A stretch of 64,000 bases of DNA from an uncultured Acidobacteriia bacterium (lineage in GTDB: Bacteria; Acidobacteriota; Terriglobia; Bryobacterales; Bryobacteraceae). Position numbers and translations under genes: made by a program. Numbering within the stretch: the first letter of the stretch is position 1; each line of letters begins with the position of its first letter. The notes under the pieces were generated by a model that was not told where the DNA came from, did not search any database, and worked only from the letters and a program-made list of their open reading frames with translations. Below are positions 53,845-61,536 of this stretch, piece by piece. The stretch spans positions 86,650 through 150,649 of the forward strand of contig CAIYVZ010000160.1 in NCBI GenBank assembly GCA_903929755.1, written 5' to 3'.

Positions 53845-55706
53845 AAAGCGTCCCGATGAAATCATCTCTCCTTCTCACCGCCCTGCTGCTGTCCGCCACC
53901 ACATTCTCCTTCGCGGCTGATCTTTTACCCGTACCCCTGACGCTCCCGCCGGGTGGCGTTGAGGTTTTGCCCCTGGTTAAAGGTGCGAGTTACGTCGGCG
54001 ATGCCATCAAGTTGGTGGATTGTCCGGAAGACAAGTATCTTCCGTTCGGAACCTGCCACAACTATCTGTTCGGCGGTCTCGCCATGTATGATAGCCACGT
54101 CGCTGGTCTCGTACAAGTGAAGTTTTACCCGCCGGCCGCGAATATTTCGCATTTCGAGGTATCCCATCCCGGCAATCTGGCGGGTGATGACGCGGTAATG
54201 AAAGCTCCCGTGCTTTATGAGCTTCCGGTTACCGATATGTACGTTTTCGACGATCTGGCGCTGATTTCCTCAGGCGATCTCAACCTGCTGACTGGCGAAG
54301 TGAAGAACTTCGTCTATCGCGTCAATATCGACAACTCTTACTACCACGCATTCGCGGACGCCAATCCCCGGCTGAAGGCTGGCGCCTTCGCTTTCCCCGG
54401 AGCCTACGGCAGCACCGCCGTGAAGTTCACGCAGCGCAGGGACGGAAAGCTGGACATCACGATGTCGGCCACAACCTTTGCTCCGCTTGGTAATCAGATC
54501 TTTGGGGAACCGGTCCGCTTCCCGATGCCTTTCTGCGGTCCGCAGGCTTCCTGCGCCAGCATTCAGGCACCGAACTCCGCTCTGCATCCTCATATTCAGT
54601 TCACAACGGACGCGACACCGCTTCCGGCCTGTGGCCAGAGTTGCCCGGCCTTTACGCCCAACTCGATCAGCGTGTACACCGTTAACACTGCTGCCAGCGA
54701 AACGGGCGATCACTTCGACCTGAATATCCCGCAGCTTGGTGGCAATCAGGCCCTTGCTCAGTCTCACCTGATGGGTCGCGTTCAGTTCCAGTTCGGAGAG
54801 CCCTCCGGTGGTACGCTTCCTTTCGCGCTGTCGCTGCTCCCGGCCAGCGGGCTGCTTGCCAAACCGCCAGACTCTCCCCTGATCGCCCTGGGCGTGGGCT
54901 TTGGGCTGCTGGGTGCTGATACGCACCTTCTCTTTCCCAAGCAGGACTACTACATTGAAAACGTTCTGTTTGCGGATGACACCTTCCAGCCGTGTGTGGG
55001 CGCAATCGACCTAAAGACCGGCCAGATAGTTGGCGATATCACCTACCGGGGCTTCCTGATTCAGAATTTGTTGCTCTCGTTGCTGAGTGTGAACAACGGT
55101 GCCATCCCGCCCGGCTCTTTCCTGTTCCGCGGGCCAGCCTCATTCACGAAGGATGCCACTGGCCAAACGGTGTTCCACATGAGCGCCAATCTGAAAATCG
55201 ATTTCGCAGGCTTTCTTTTTCCGTCGCCGGAACTGACTGCCAACAAGGCTTTTCCCGCCGGTACCGGATCCACCCTGGATCCCATACTGCTGGTGCAGGC
55301 TACGTCAGCGATTGACGGGCCGCGCGCCCTGAAGACGGGAAGTGCAACCAGTGTGAAATCTCAACTGGGCGATACCTTCTCCTACACGTACAGCATTCCC
55401 TGCGATGGTGTGGGGACGGCAAGTTTTACCTACACGAACACTTCGACGGGTAAGACCGGCGGGACCTTCACGATGGAGAACCTGGCGACGGCCGGCTGCG
55501 GTAATTCTCGTGGTTCCACACAGGCTGCCGCTGGCGGAGATACGGTAACATTCGCCGGTTTTGGCAAGTGGAGCAAGAACTCCGATCCACACCTGGCAAC
55601 TGTGCAGGTAACCAACTACAACGGGGTACCGTACATCCAGATTCAGATTGATGGCGGTACCGTGTCGAGCGCGGATAACCCACAGAGCGCAATCGTCGTC
55701 CCCTAG
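53841..55706 (+). CDS. Large secreted protein of an unrecognised family (module 1)
   Basis: 621 residues, signal peptide ending S-F-A-A-D. No known family recognised. It is clearly paralogous to 61537-63630: both start with L-P-V-P-L-x-L-P, then L-V-D-C, F-G-T-C-x-N-x-L-F-G-G, P-V-R-F-P-x-P-[FY]-C, H-P-H-[IL]-Q, [VI]-Y-T-V-N, Q-F-Q-F-G and G-T-W/K-W-S-K. At least eight Cys positions are shared, suggesting disulfides outside the cytoplasm. Predominantly beta. Last gene of the module 1 operon, coupled by ATGA to the SGNH-like gene; probably a surface or periplasmic partner of the FadL channel. Confidence 0.75.
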   Translation: MKSVPMKSSLLLTALLLSATTFSFAADLLPVPLTLPPGGVEVLPLVKGASYVGDAIKLVDCPEDKYLPFGTCHNYLFGGLAMYDSHVAGLVQVKFYPPAANISHFEVSHPGNLAGDDAVMKAPVLYELPVTDMYVFDDLALISSGDLNLLTGEVKNFVYRVNIDNSYYHAFADANPRLKAGAFAFPGAYGSTAVKFTQRRDGKLDITMSATTFAPLGNQIFGEPVRFPMPFCGPQASCASIQAPNSALHPHIQFTTDATPLPACGQSCPAFTPNSISVYTVNTAASETGDHFDLNIPQLGGNQALAQSHLMGRVQFQFGEPSGGTLPFALSLLPASGLLAKPPDSPLIALGVGFGLLGADTHLLFPKQDYYIENVLFADDTFQPCVGAIDLKTGQIVGDITYRGFLIQNLLLSLLSVNNGAIPPGSFLFRGPASFTKDATGQTVFHMSANLKIDFAGFLFPSPELTANKAFPAGTGSTLDPILLVQATSAIDGPRALKTGSATSVKSQLGDTFSYTYSIPCDGVGTASFTYTNTSTGKTGGTFTMENLATAGCGNSRGSTQAAAGGDTVTFAGFGKWSKNSDPHLATVQVTNYNGVPYIQIQIDGGTVSSADNPQSAIVVP

Positions 55707-55721
55707 TTTCCCGAGACACGG

Positions 55722-55965
55722 TTACTTATTAAAATAGCTTTTCATCGGAACCCAGTAGAAATCGATCCACCCCTGTTTGTACGAATCGGCTTGCGAAGTC
55801 GGGACGCTGGAGTGGTCGAGAGTAACCTGGGTTCTTTCGTCTTTCGGCTCGAAGGTGATTCCCCGCGGTGACGTTGTTGCCAACCACAGTTTTGCCGTGC
55901 ATCCTGCCGTCGAACAGGGCTTCCGCGAAAACGCGCCAGGAACGGCCAAAGCTCCAACTTTGCAT
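55722..55965 (-). pseudogene. Fragment of an SRPBCC/AHSA1-type protein gene
   Basis: The last 45 codons before the stop at 55722 read I-T-F-E-P-K-D-E-R-T-Q-V-T-L-D-H-S-S-V-P and end G-W-I-D-F-Y-W-V-P-M-K-S-Y-F, the C-terminal strand and helix of AHSA1-type proteins. Upstream, A-L-F-D-G-R-M-H-G-K-T-V lies in another frame, and the N-terminal half is missing. A truncated, frameshifted remnant. Confidence 0.6.
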
Positions 55966-56077
55966 CCGTTCAGCTCCGTGGCTTAGTCAACAAAGAGTAT
56001 CGTGAACCACCACAATAACGGCGCTCTTCGCGCCCCGAAACAACCAAGACTACCCGTCTAATGGTTCTTTCATCGCT

Positions 56078-56782
56078 TTACGGAACAAAAACACTGTACA
56101 CATAGCCGTGTGCCCCAATATCGGAGGGCCGGATCGGCAACCCTTTATAAGAGCCACTGACGTCTTCTGCGCTTACGTGGTCAACCACGACGTCGCCGAC
56201 TTTCAGCGCCCGGTAGCGGATAAAGAACCCGCCCGACTTTTTGAAGTCCCAGTCGATCCGATAAACCGCATAATGCTGCCCCGGGGAAACCGCCGGGATG
56301 GCAGAGTTCTCCAGCTTCACGCTGCCCCTGTCGATTTCCTTCAGGGCGAACATATGGGCCTTCCGCCAGTCAGCGCTGGACTGCAGATCGGCCACGTGCG
56401 CGGCTTCCCTTTCCTCACCAGCGGATACCGGGGGCAGCGGCTTCGATTTACGGTAGACCTTGACGGGAATAGAACCGATGGTCCCGTCAACGCTGATAAT
56501 GATGCTGCCGTCCGACGCCAGAATGGGCTTGCCCTTGGAATCGAGAACCGCCCGCGCCAAAACGTAACGCTCCAGCCTGGTAGTCTCAAAATGTCCGGAT
56601 GAAAGTGTGCTTAGGGCAATGAAGGGGACGTTTGAGGAATCCAACAACACAGCTGCTCCCAGGCGAAAGCCCCCCGTTTCAATCCCCTGCGCTGTCTTCG
56701 GGGCGGACGTGAGGCCGTCTCCCGCCAGGCAAACGAAAGCCGGAACGATCCAGGCGGCACACCCCAAAAAACACCCTCTCAT
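56078..56782 (-). CDS. Exported hypothetical protein, 234 residues
   Basis: The start at 56782 (M-R-G-C-F-L-G-C-A-A-W-I-V) gives a signal peptide; longer frames upstream are Arg-rich and non-conserved. The mature protein has beta-type segments including G-S-I-I-I-S-V-D-G-T-I-G and a closing Y-V-Y-S-V-F-V-P. No family recognised. Oriented against the flanking FadL modules, so transcribed separately. Confidence 0.65.
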   Translation of the reverse strand: MRGCFLGCAAWIVPAFVCLAGDGLTSAPKTAQGIETGGFRLGAAVLLDSSNVPFIALSTLSSGHFETTRLERYVLARAVLDSKGKPILASDGSIIISVDGTIGSIPVKVYRKSKPLPPVSAGEEREAAHVADLQSSADWRKAHMFALKEIDRGSVKLENSAIPAVSPGQHYAVYRIDWDFKKSGGFFIRYRALKVGDVVVDHVSAEDVSGSYKGLPIRPSDIGAHGYVYSVFVP

Positions 56783-57121
56783 GGGCTTCAGATTACCACG
56801 CGACCGACACCTGTTCCCCGGGCCATGTTGACCGACTCGCAAGCCCTCCTGCTCCCGCCGTTCCCGTCGAGAACGGTACTTTTGTGGCCTCGGCTGCTGC
56901 GGGCTACTTTCCACGAGCCAGTTCCGCTACTCGTTGCCGCGTCTCGTCTGAAACCGCGTTTGATGGCGACGGCCCTTCATTGCGGTGCTTTACCCAGCGG
57001 TGCTTTACCTATCCGGGGCCCCTTTATCATGAGCAACCTGTCAACTAATTAAGTACTGGCAGTTTTATTGTTTATTGCATCTGTATTTAATCGCACTTAA
57101 TCGCCGGCCCGAGAAACGACC

Positions 57122-57152
57122 TTGACAGCCCATTGACCCGATGCTAACATCG
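57122..57152 (+). promoter_or_regulatory. Promoter with overlapping palindrome
   Basis: Consensus TTGACA at 57122-57127 and TAACAT at 57145-57150 are 17 bp apart. The inverted repeat CGATG-CTAA-CATCG (57139-57152) covers the -10 box and may be an operator. The transcript leader carries a perfect CAGCTT/AAGCTG hairpin near 57179-57195 and an AGGGAG site before the ATG at 57214. Confidence 0.6.
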
Positions 57153-57213
57153 AGCTTGATTTTGGTGCCAAGGTCAGCACAGCTTCGTCCAAGCTGAGCA
57201 AAGGGAGCGTGAA

Positions 57214-57648
57214 ATGGTCCAACAGCCGTTGCGGAATCTAAAATTGTTTCTGAATTGTTACGGCGTGATTTCGGTTGCGTTGTTTGGTTTTTTGTTTTTC
57301 TTTACCATGTTCGACGCTCCAATTCTTCAAGAAGGCGGCGCAATGCGGTTCATGCGGTGGGAACCCCTCGCCAAGCACATTGAACTGATGCTGGAGGGTG
57401 TCTACCTCGTTTGGGGCGTCTATTTTTTCGTGGCTGCCCGCAAGCCCCTGGCCTATCTATCCTTCATTGATTTCACGATTTGGGCCAACGTTGCACATGG
57501 TCTGATCATGATCGTCCAGACCGTCATCATGCCCATGTTTCTCTACAAAATCTTCACTGATGTCGCCTATTGCCTGGCTTTGTCTGTGGGACTTCTGGTG
57601 TTGCGGCCCCGGAACGGATCGCGCGACATTTTAGAGGGCCAGGGTTAG
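57214..57648 (+). CDS. Four-helix membrane protein of unknown function
   Basis: 144 residues with about four hydrophobic segments (roughly 12-31, 60-75, 80-105 and 110-130). It resembles small uncharacterised membrane proteins (possibly a DUF6632-like group, from memory). It has its own strong promoter and sits between the two FadL modules; a link to them is not shown. Confidence 0.7.
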   Translation: MVQQPLRNLKLFLNCYGVISVALFGFLFFFTMFDAPILQEGGAMRFMRWEPLAKHIELMLEGVYLVWGVYFFVAARKPLAYLSFIDFTIWANVAHGLIMIVQTVIMPMFLYKIFTDVAYCLALSVGLLVLRPRNGSRDILEGQG

Positions 57649-57684
57649 TATTTTCGGTTCGGGCGGATGCCCGCAGTGCTGGAA

Positions 57685-57719
57685 GCGGCCACGCCATTTT
57701 AAGTGGCCCGCAGCTTTGT
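57685..57719 (+). terminator. Intrinsic terminator candidate
   Basis: GCGGCCAC pairs with GTGGCC-C-GC (57685-57692 with 57703-57711, one bulge), followed by AGCTTTGTTTA. A second GC-rich hairpin (CGGGC/GCCCG) lies just upstream near 57661-57674. Both fall after the membrane protein stop. Confidence 0.4.
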
Positions 57720-57765
57720 TTAGTTAATTAGGTATGTAAAATCACGCTTTCAAGGAGTTTGGAAA

Positions 57766-58536
57766 ATGAATAAACGCGCAGCAGGTATTTTATTCGGTGC
57801 AATCGCGGCCATCTCAGCCGCCAACGCCCAGGTTGTTCCCGTCGGTGGCATGGGGCAGCACATCGTCGCCCGGAACATTGTTGGGATCGACTGTAAGACC
57901 GGTCAGCCCACTGGTTTTGGTTCCGCCGTCCTTTATTTCCCTTATATCGCCGGGATACCCGAGCAGTACCTCTACAGGGCTGGTTCCACCGTAAAGGATC
58001 CCACAACAGCTGCAATTACCGGAGTCTTCTCCAAAATCGTTACCTCCCAGAGCATCAACTACGACATCGCCAATGTCTTCCTTGAGCCCCACACGATCAG
58101 CTACTACTACCACCCGAACAGTTCGCCCAAAGACTGGACCGATTTCGACGGCTTCCAGACTGGCCAGCTGATCGGAACCTACCAGTTCCAGAAAAACATG
58201 TTCACGGTCGCCAAGGGTCTCTCCTTCGTAGTCAATTCCGGCCCGTGGGCTTACACCGCTGACTTCGTTCTTCCCGACGGCACCACGGCTAACCTCCGCA
58301 ACTTCATGCCTGGTGGCATCACCGTGGCTGTTATTGGCGAACTCGGCACTTTTGTGAGTGCAACGCCTGGTGGCGCTCCGCAAGTGACAGATCTTACCCG
58401 TGGCAACGGCCCCCTCGTGCTGGGTTCCTGCGCTGTTATGTCCCCGTTCTCCGGTTCCGGTACCAACCCTGGTAACCAGGATTCCACCCGGCACCTCCTC
58501 GGTCTGGGACAGCCCGGATCCGACTCCGTTAAGTAA
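57766..58536 (+). CDS. Secreted hypothetical protein, 256 residues
   Basis: AAGGAG precedes the ATG. A signal peptide (cleavage after A-N-A) is followed by a beta-rich protein with I-V-G-I-D-C-K-T-G-Q-P-T-G-F-G near the N terminus and a Gly/Ser/Asn-rich tail. No family recognised. It is the first secreted gene before the second FadL gene, separated by a structured 117-bp gap, and may belong to module 2. Confidence 0.68.
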   Translation: MNKRAAGILFGAIAAISAANAQVVPVGGMGQHIVARNIVGIDCKTGQPTGFGSAVLYFPYIAGIPEQYLYRAGSTVKDPTTAAITGVFSKIVTSQSINYDIANVFLEPHTISYYYHPNSSPKDWTDFDGFQTGQLIGTYQFQKNMFTVAKGLSFVVNSGPWAYTADFVLPDGTTANLRNFMPGGITVAVIGELGTFVSATPGGAPQVTDLTRGNGPLVLGSCAVMSPFSGSGTNPGNQDSTRHLLGLGQPGSDSVK

Positions 58537-58551
58537 TCTCAATAATCCCCA

Positions 58552-58616
58552 GGGCCTTGTGGTTCGATCGGTTGCCGTAGAGATTTTCGCTACAAACCGG
58601 GAGGACCCCAAGGCCC
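58552..58616 (+). promoter_or_regulatory. Structured RNA leader before the second FadL gene
   Basis: GGGCCTTG (58552-58559) pairs perfectly with CAAGGCCC (58609-58616). Inside, CGGTT and GTAG (58569-58573, 58577-58580) pair with CTAC and AACCG (58590-58593, 58595-58599). There is no T-tract, so a terminator is unlikely; RNA processing, stability or a protein-binding leader are possible. Confidence 0.45.
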
Positions 58617-58653
58617 ATCTGAATTAGACCGCCGTCTCTACCTGGAAAGCTGA

Positions 58654-60204
58654 ATGACAAAGCCACCACCTTGGAACTCCACTCGACTCAACTTCCCAAT
58701 CGAGGTCCCGAACAGGCCGCGCAACGTAGGCTTTATCGCTGCCTCGCTGCTGGGTCTGGTCAGCGCGGGGCTTTGTTTCGGCTCTGCCTTTTCTGTGAGC
58801 CAATTGGGTGCCCGGGCCGCCGGTATGGGTACGGCTTTCATCGCCAAGGCGGATGACGGCTCCGCCCTATTTTACAATCCCGCCGGCATCGCGTTTCAGC
58901 CGGGGACACATCTGGAAATGGACAACACTGTTGTTGTCGGGCTGTTTCGGTATACGCCATCGTCGACGCCGGTTGGTCAGGTAGTTCCCTCGAAGGGCTA
59001 CTCGATGTCGATAAAGCCACACTTCATCCCGCTCGCTTCGTTGTTTGCCACCAAGCAACTCTCGCCGAAAGTAACCATCGGTTTTGGCATCTTCACCCCA
59101 TTCGGCCTATCCGCTAACTCCACCAATTTTCATGACAGCGATCCAAACCTGACAAAGTTCGTGGGACGCTTTGCCGGTACTCGTGTTCGTCTCGAATCCT
59201 TCTGGTTTCAACCCACCGTCGCCTACAAGGTGAGGGACAACCTTAGCATCGCCATCGCGCCTACCTTCGTTCACACCCACCTTGAACTGGAACAGAGCTT
59301 CTTAAATCCACTTGGCACCGACGACGCGCTGAAGTTCGGTCGCACTGCCGCCGCCTCTGTCCTTCCCGGTGTCCCCGTCAATCAAGCGGCCTTAATCATT
59401 TCTCGCCTTCTGCCCGAAGGCCGGTCCCGAGTCGCCGGCACCGCCAACAGTCCAGCTCTGGCAGCGGGCCTGCTTTGGAAGCACGCGGCGAGTAAGACGA
59501 ATATTGGCCTGATGTACCGCACTTCGGTCGTGAATCATTTGAAGGGCCAGGCTTCCTTCGCCTTCGGTGACCAGCCCTATGCCCTGAAGCAGTATATTGG
59601 CCCCAACTTCCTGCCCAACGCCTTTCCCAATCAGGCGATCTCAGCCACAATGCCTACCCCCGCCACATACGGTATCGGCTTCTCGAACTCGAAATTCTTC
59701 GGTATCACCTTTGTCGCCGATGCGCGCATGCAGGACTACAAGAAATTCCAAAGAATCCCTCTTAACTTCTCGATTAACGAGAAGAGCACCGACAAAAAAT
59801 ATCAAGATACAACCGGGGCAAATAATATTGCACTGCCGGCTGAGAAAGACCTGAACTTCAATTTCCGAAATTCATGGAACTTCGCAGTGGGAGCTGAAAA
59901 AAGCCTGAACTCGACCACTACTGTCCGTGTCGGCTACCAGTTTGACCTTTCTCCCGTGCCCGACCAAAGCGTCGGGCCCCTGTTCCCCGACGCAAATCGT
60001 AACAGCTTCACTGTCGGTGCCACCAAAGTCTTCGGAAAACGAGAGATGTCCTTCTTCTATGAAGGGATGAATTTTGTTGACAGGACCACCAATGTCCCGG
60101 CCAATAACTACCAGTGGACCAACGGGCTCTACCATAACTTCGCCTACGTTTTCGGGACATCCCTCAGATTCGACATGTCAGACTTCTCCCTCAGAAAGCA
60201 CTAG
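58654..60204 (+). CDS. FadL/OmpP1/TodX-family outer-membrane channel (module 2)
   Basis: 516 residues. Same N-terminal signature as the first copy (S-A-F-S-V-S-Q-L-G-A-R-A-A-G-M-G-T-A-F, then L-F-Y-N-P-A-G-I-A-F-Q) after a hydrophobic export segment (about 29-46). Other stretches shared with copy 1 include T-F-G-F-type barrel strands, F-G-R-x-A-A-x-x-V-x-P-G-V and I-S-R-L-L-P-E-G-R-S-R. A duplicate uptake channel, first gene of a three-gene run. Confidence 0.92.
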   Translation: MTKPPPWNSTRLNFPIEVPNRPRNVGFIAASLLGLVSAGLCFGSAFSVSQLGARAAGMGTAFIAKADDGSALFYNPAGIAFQPGTHLEMDNTVVVGLFRYTPSSTPVGQVVPSKGYSMSIKPHFIPLASLFATKQLSPKVTIGFGIFTPFGLSANSTNFHDSDPNLTKFVGRFAGTRVRLESFWFQPTVAYKVRDNLSIAIAPTFVHTHLELEQSFLNPLGTDDALKFGRTAAASVLPGVPVNQAALIISRLLPEGRSRVAGTANSPALAAGLLWKHAASKTNIGLMYRTSVVNHLKGQASFAFGDQPYALKQYIGPNFLPNAFPNQAISATMPTPATYGIGFSNSKFFGITFVADARMQDYKKFQRIPLNFSINEKSTDKKYQDTTGANNIALPAEKDLNFNFRNSWNFAVGAEKSLNSTTTVRVGYQFDLSPVPDQSVGPLFPDANRNSFTVGATKVFGKREMSFFYEGMNFVDRTTNVPANNYQWTNGLYHNFAYVFGTSLRFDMSDFSLRKH

Positions 60205-60216
60205 GAACAAAGATCC

Positions 60217-61530
60217 ATGAAGCTGAAAAGTGTTTCCCTTCTTCCGGTACTCGCATTATGTTTTGTGGGCCACACCCGTGCCCAAACCCTGGACACCACC
60301 AGTTTCGTCGTGATGGGTGAAGGTCTGGCCGCCGGGATGGCAAATTTTGGCCTGAGCAGCGTTGTCCAGAACAAGGACTTTGCTGCGCTCCTGGCCGCCC
60401 AAATGGGCACCGGCATGGAACAACCTCTTATCCAACCCCCCGGAATCGGGGATGTTGTCGGTTATCCAGGCCAGGAAGTCCAGGTCCAGAAATATCCGCA
60501 GGGCGCGGTCCGGCAGATCTACCTTCCGACTGACAGCACCAAAGCGCCGATCGCCACGCCGCCCCTTCTCATTACCAATGTGTCGGTGCCCGGCCTCACG
60601 CTCCAGGACGCCCTCACCATGAAACCGGTTGCGCCAATTGTACAGCGCAGCAACATGAAGCAGACGGTTTTAAACATGATCCTTGGATATCCGCAATTGC
60701 TTCTGGCGAATGTCCCGCTTTTGACGCAGTTTGAGTATGCCAAGGCAATGTTCCCCACCGTAACTCTTGTCGAACTGGGGTTTTATGAGGCGCTTAATGC
60801 AGCAGTTGCCGGAAATCCCGCACTGATGCCCGATCCGACCGTTTTCGGTACGAGCTATGGCACCGTTATTGCCGGTCTCCGGGCGCTGCAGTCCCAAGTG
60901 ATCGTCACTACGATCCCCAATCCCCTTGATACCGGCTACTTTAACTCCGTGCAGGCCGCGGCATCCATCGTCCAGGCTACCCCCTCCGTCCTGTCCCTCG
61001 CCTACAATATGGGCCCGCAGGACTATGTAACACGAAACGGCCTTCAGCTAATTTCCAATCAATTGATGACGCTGCAGATCCCGATACAAGAGATTATTCC
61101 CCAGCGAGGCGGCCTGGGTACTCTGCCTGCGGACGCAGTCCTTACCGCGACCACCGCAGCCGCTATTACCAGCAGTGTGAATGCGCTCAACGCCCAGATC
61201 GTCGCGGCTGCCAAAGCCAATGGCGCAGTGGTGTACGACCTCAACGCTTTTATGCACAAGATCAAGGTTGCTGGCACAACCGCGGGGACCTCTGCGGTTA
61301 CCGGCGACTACCTCGGGGGCTTTTATTCGCTGGACGGGATCTACCCCGGTGCCACGGGGCACGCTCTCATTACGAACGATATTCTTGCTTTTCTGAATCA
61401 AACCTACCATCAGTCATTCCCGCTGCTGAATCTCACTTCCGTCGCCGCAACAGATCCAGCCCTTCAGTATTTGAAACCGGCCTTGGGTGGTCAACTGTTC
61501 ACACCTCGCTCACTTGGGATTGGAAACTAG
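60217..61530 (+). CDS. SGNH-like secreted protein lacking the catalytic serine (module 2)
   Basis: 437 residues, signal peptide ending T-R-A-Q. Block I reads V-M-G34-E-G36-L-A-A-G, block II N-V-S-V-P-G-L, block III V-E-L-G-F-Y-E-A and block V I-Y-P-G-A-T-G-H382-A-L-I. As in the module 1 copy, the catalytic Ser is Gly36 at the identical position and the block III Asn is lost, while the His stays. The same loss in both copies implies selection for a non-hydrolytic role. Lies 12 nt after the FadL gene. Confidence 0.75.
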   Translation: MKLKSVSLLPVLALCFVGHTRAQTLDTTSFVVMGEGLAAGMANFGLSSVVQNKDFAALLAAQMGTGMEQPLIQPPGIGDVVGYPGQEVQVQKYPQGAVRQIYLPTDSTKAPIATPPLLITNVSVPGLTLQDALTMKPVAPIVQRSNMKQTVLNMILGYPQLLLANVPLLTQFEYAKAMFPTVTLVELGFYEALNAAVAGNPALMPDPTVFGTSYGTVIAGLRALQSQVIVTTIPNPLDTGYFNSVQAAASIVQATPSVLSLAYNMGPQDYVTRNGLQLISNQLMTLQIPIQEIIPQRGGLGTLPADAVLTATTAAAITSSVNALNAQIVAAAKANGAVVYDLNAFMHKIKVAGTTAGTSAVTGDYLGGFYSLDGIYPGATGHALITNDILAFLNQTYHQSFPLLNLTSVAATDPALQYLKPALGGQLFTPRSLGIGN

Positions 61531-61536
61531 GGTTAG

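Noticed and set aside
53841..55706. Assignment of the large secreted protein to a known adhesin or enzyme family
   Set aside because: The Cys pattern and motifs did not match any family I could name, so no function was assigned.
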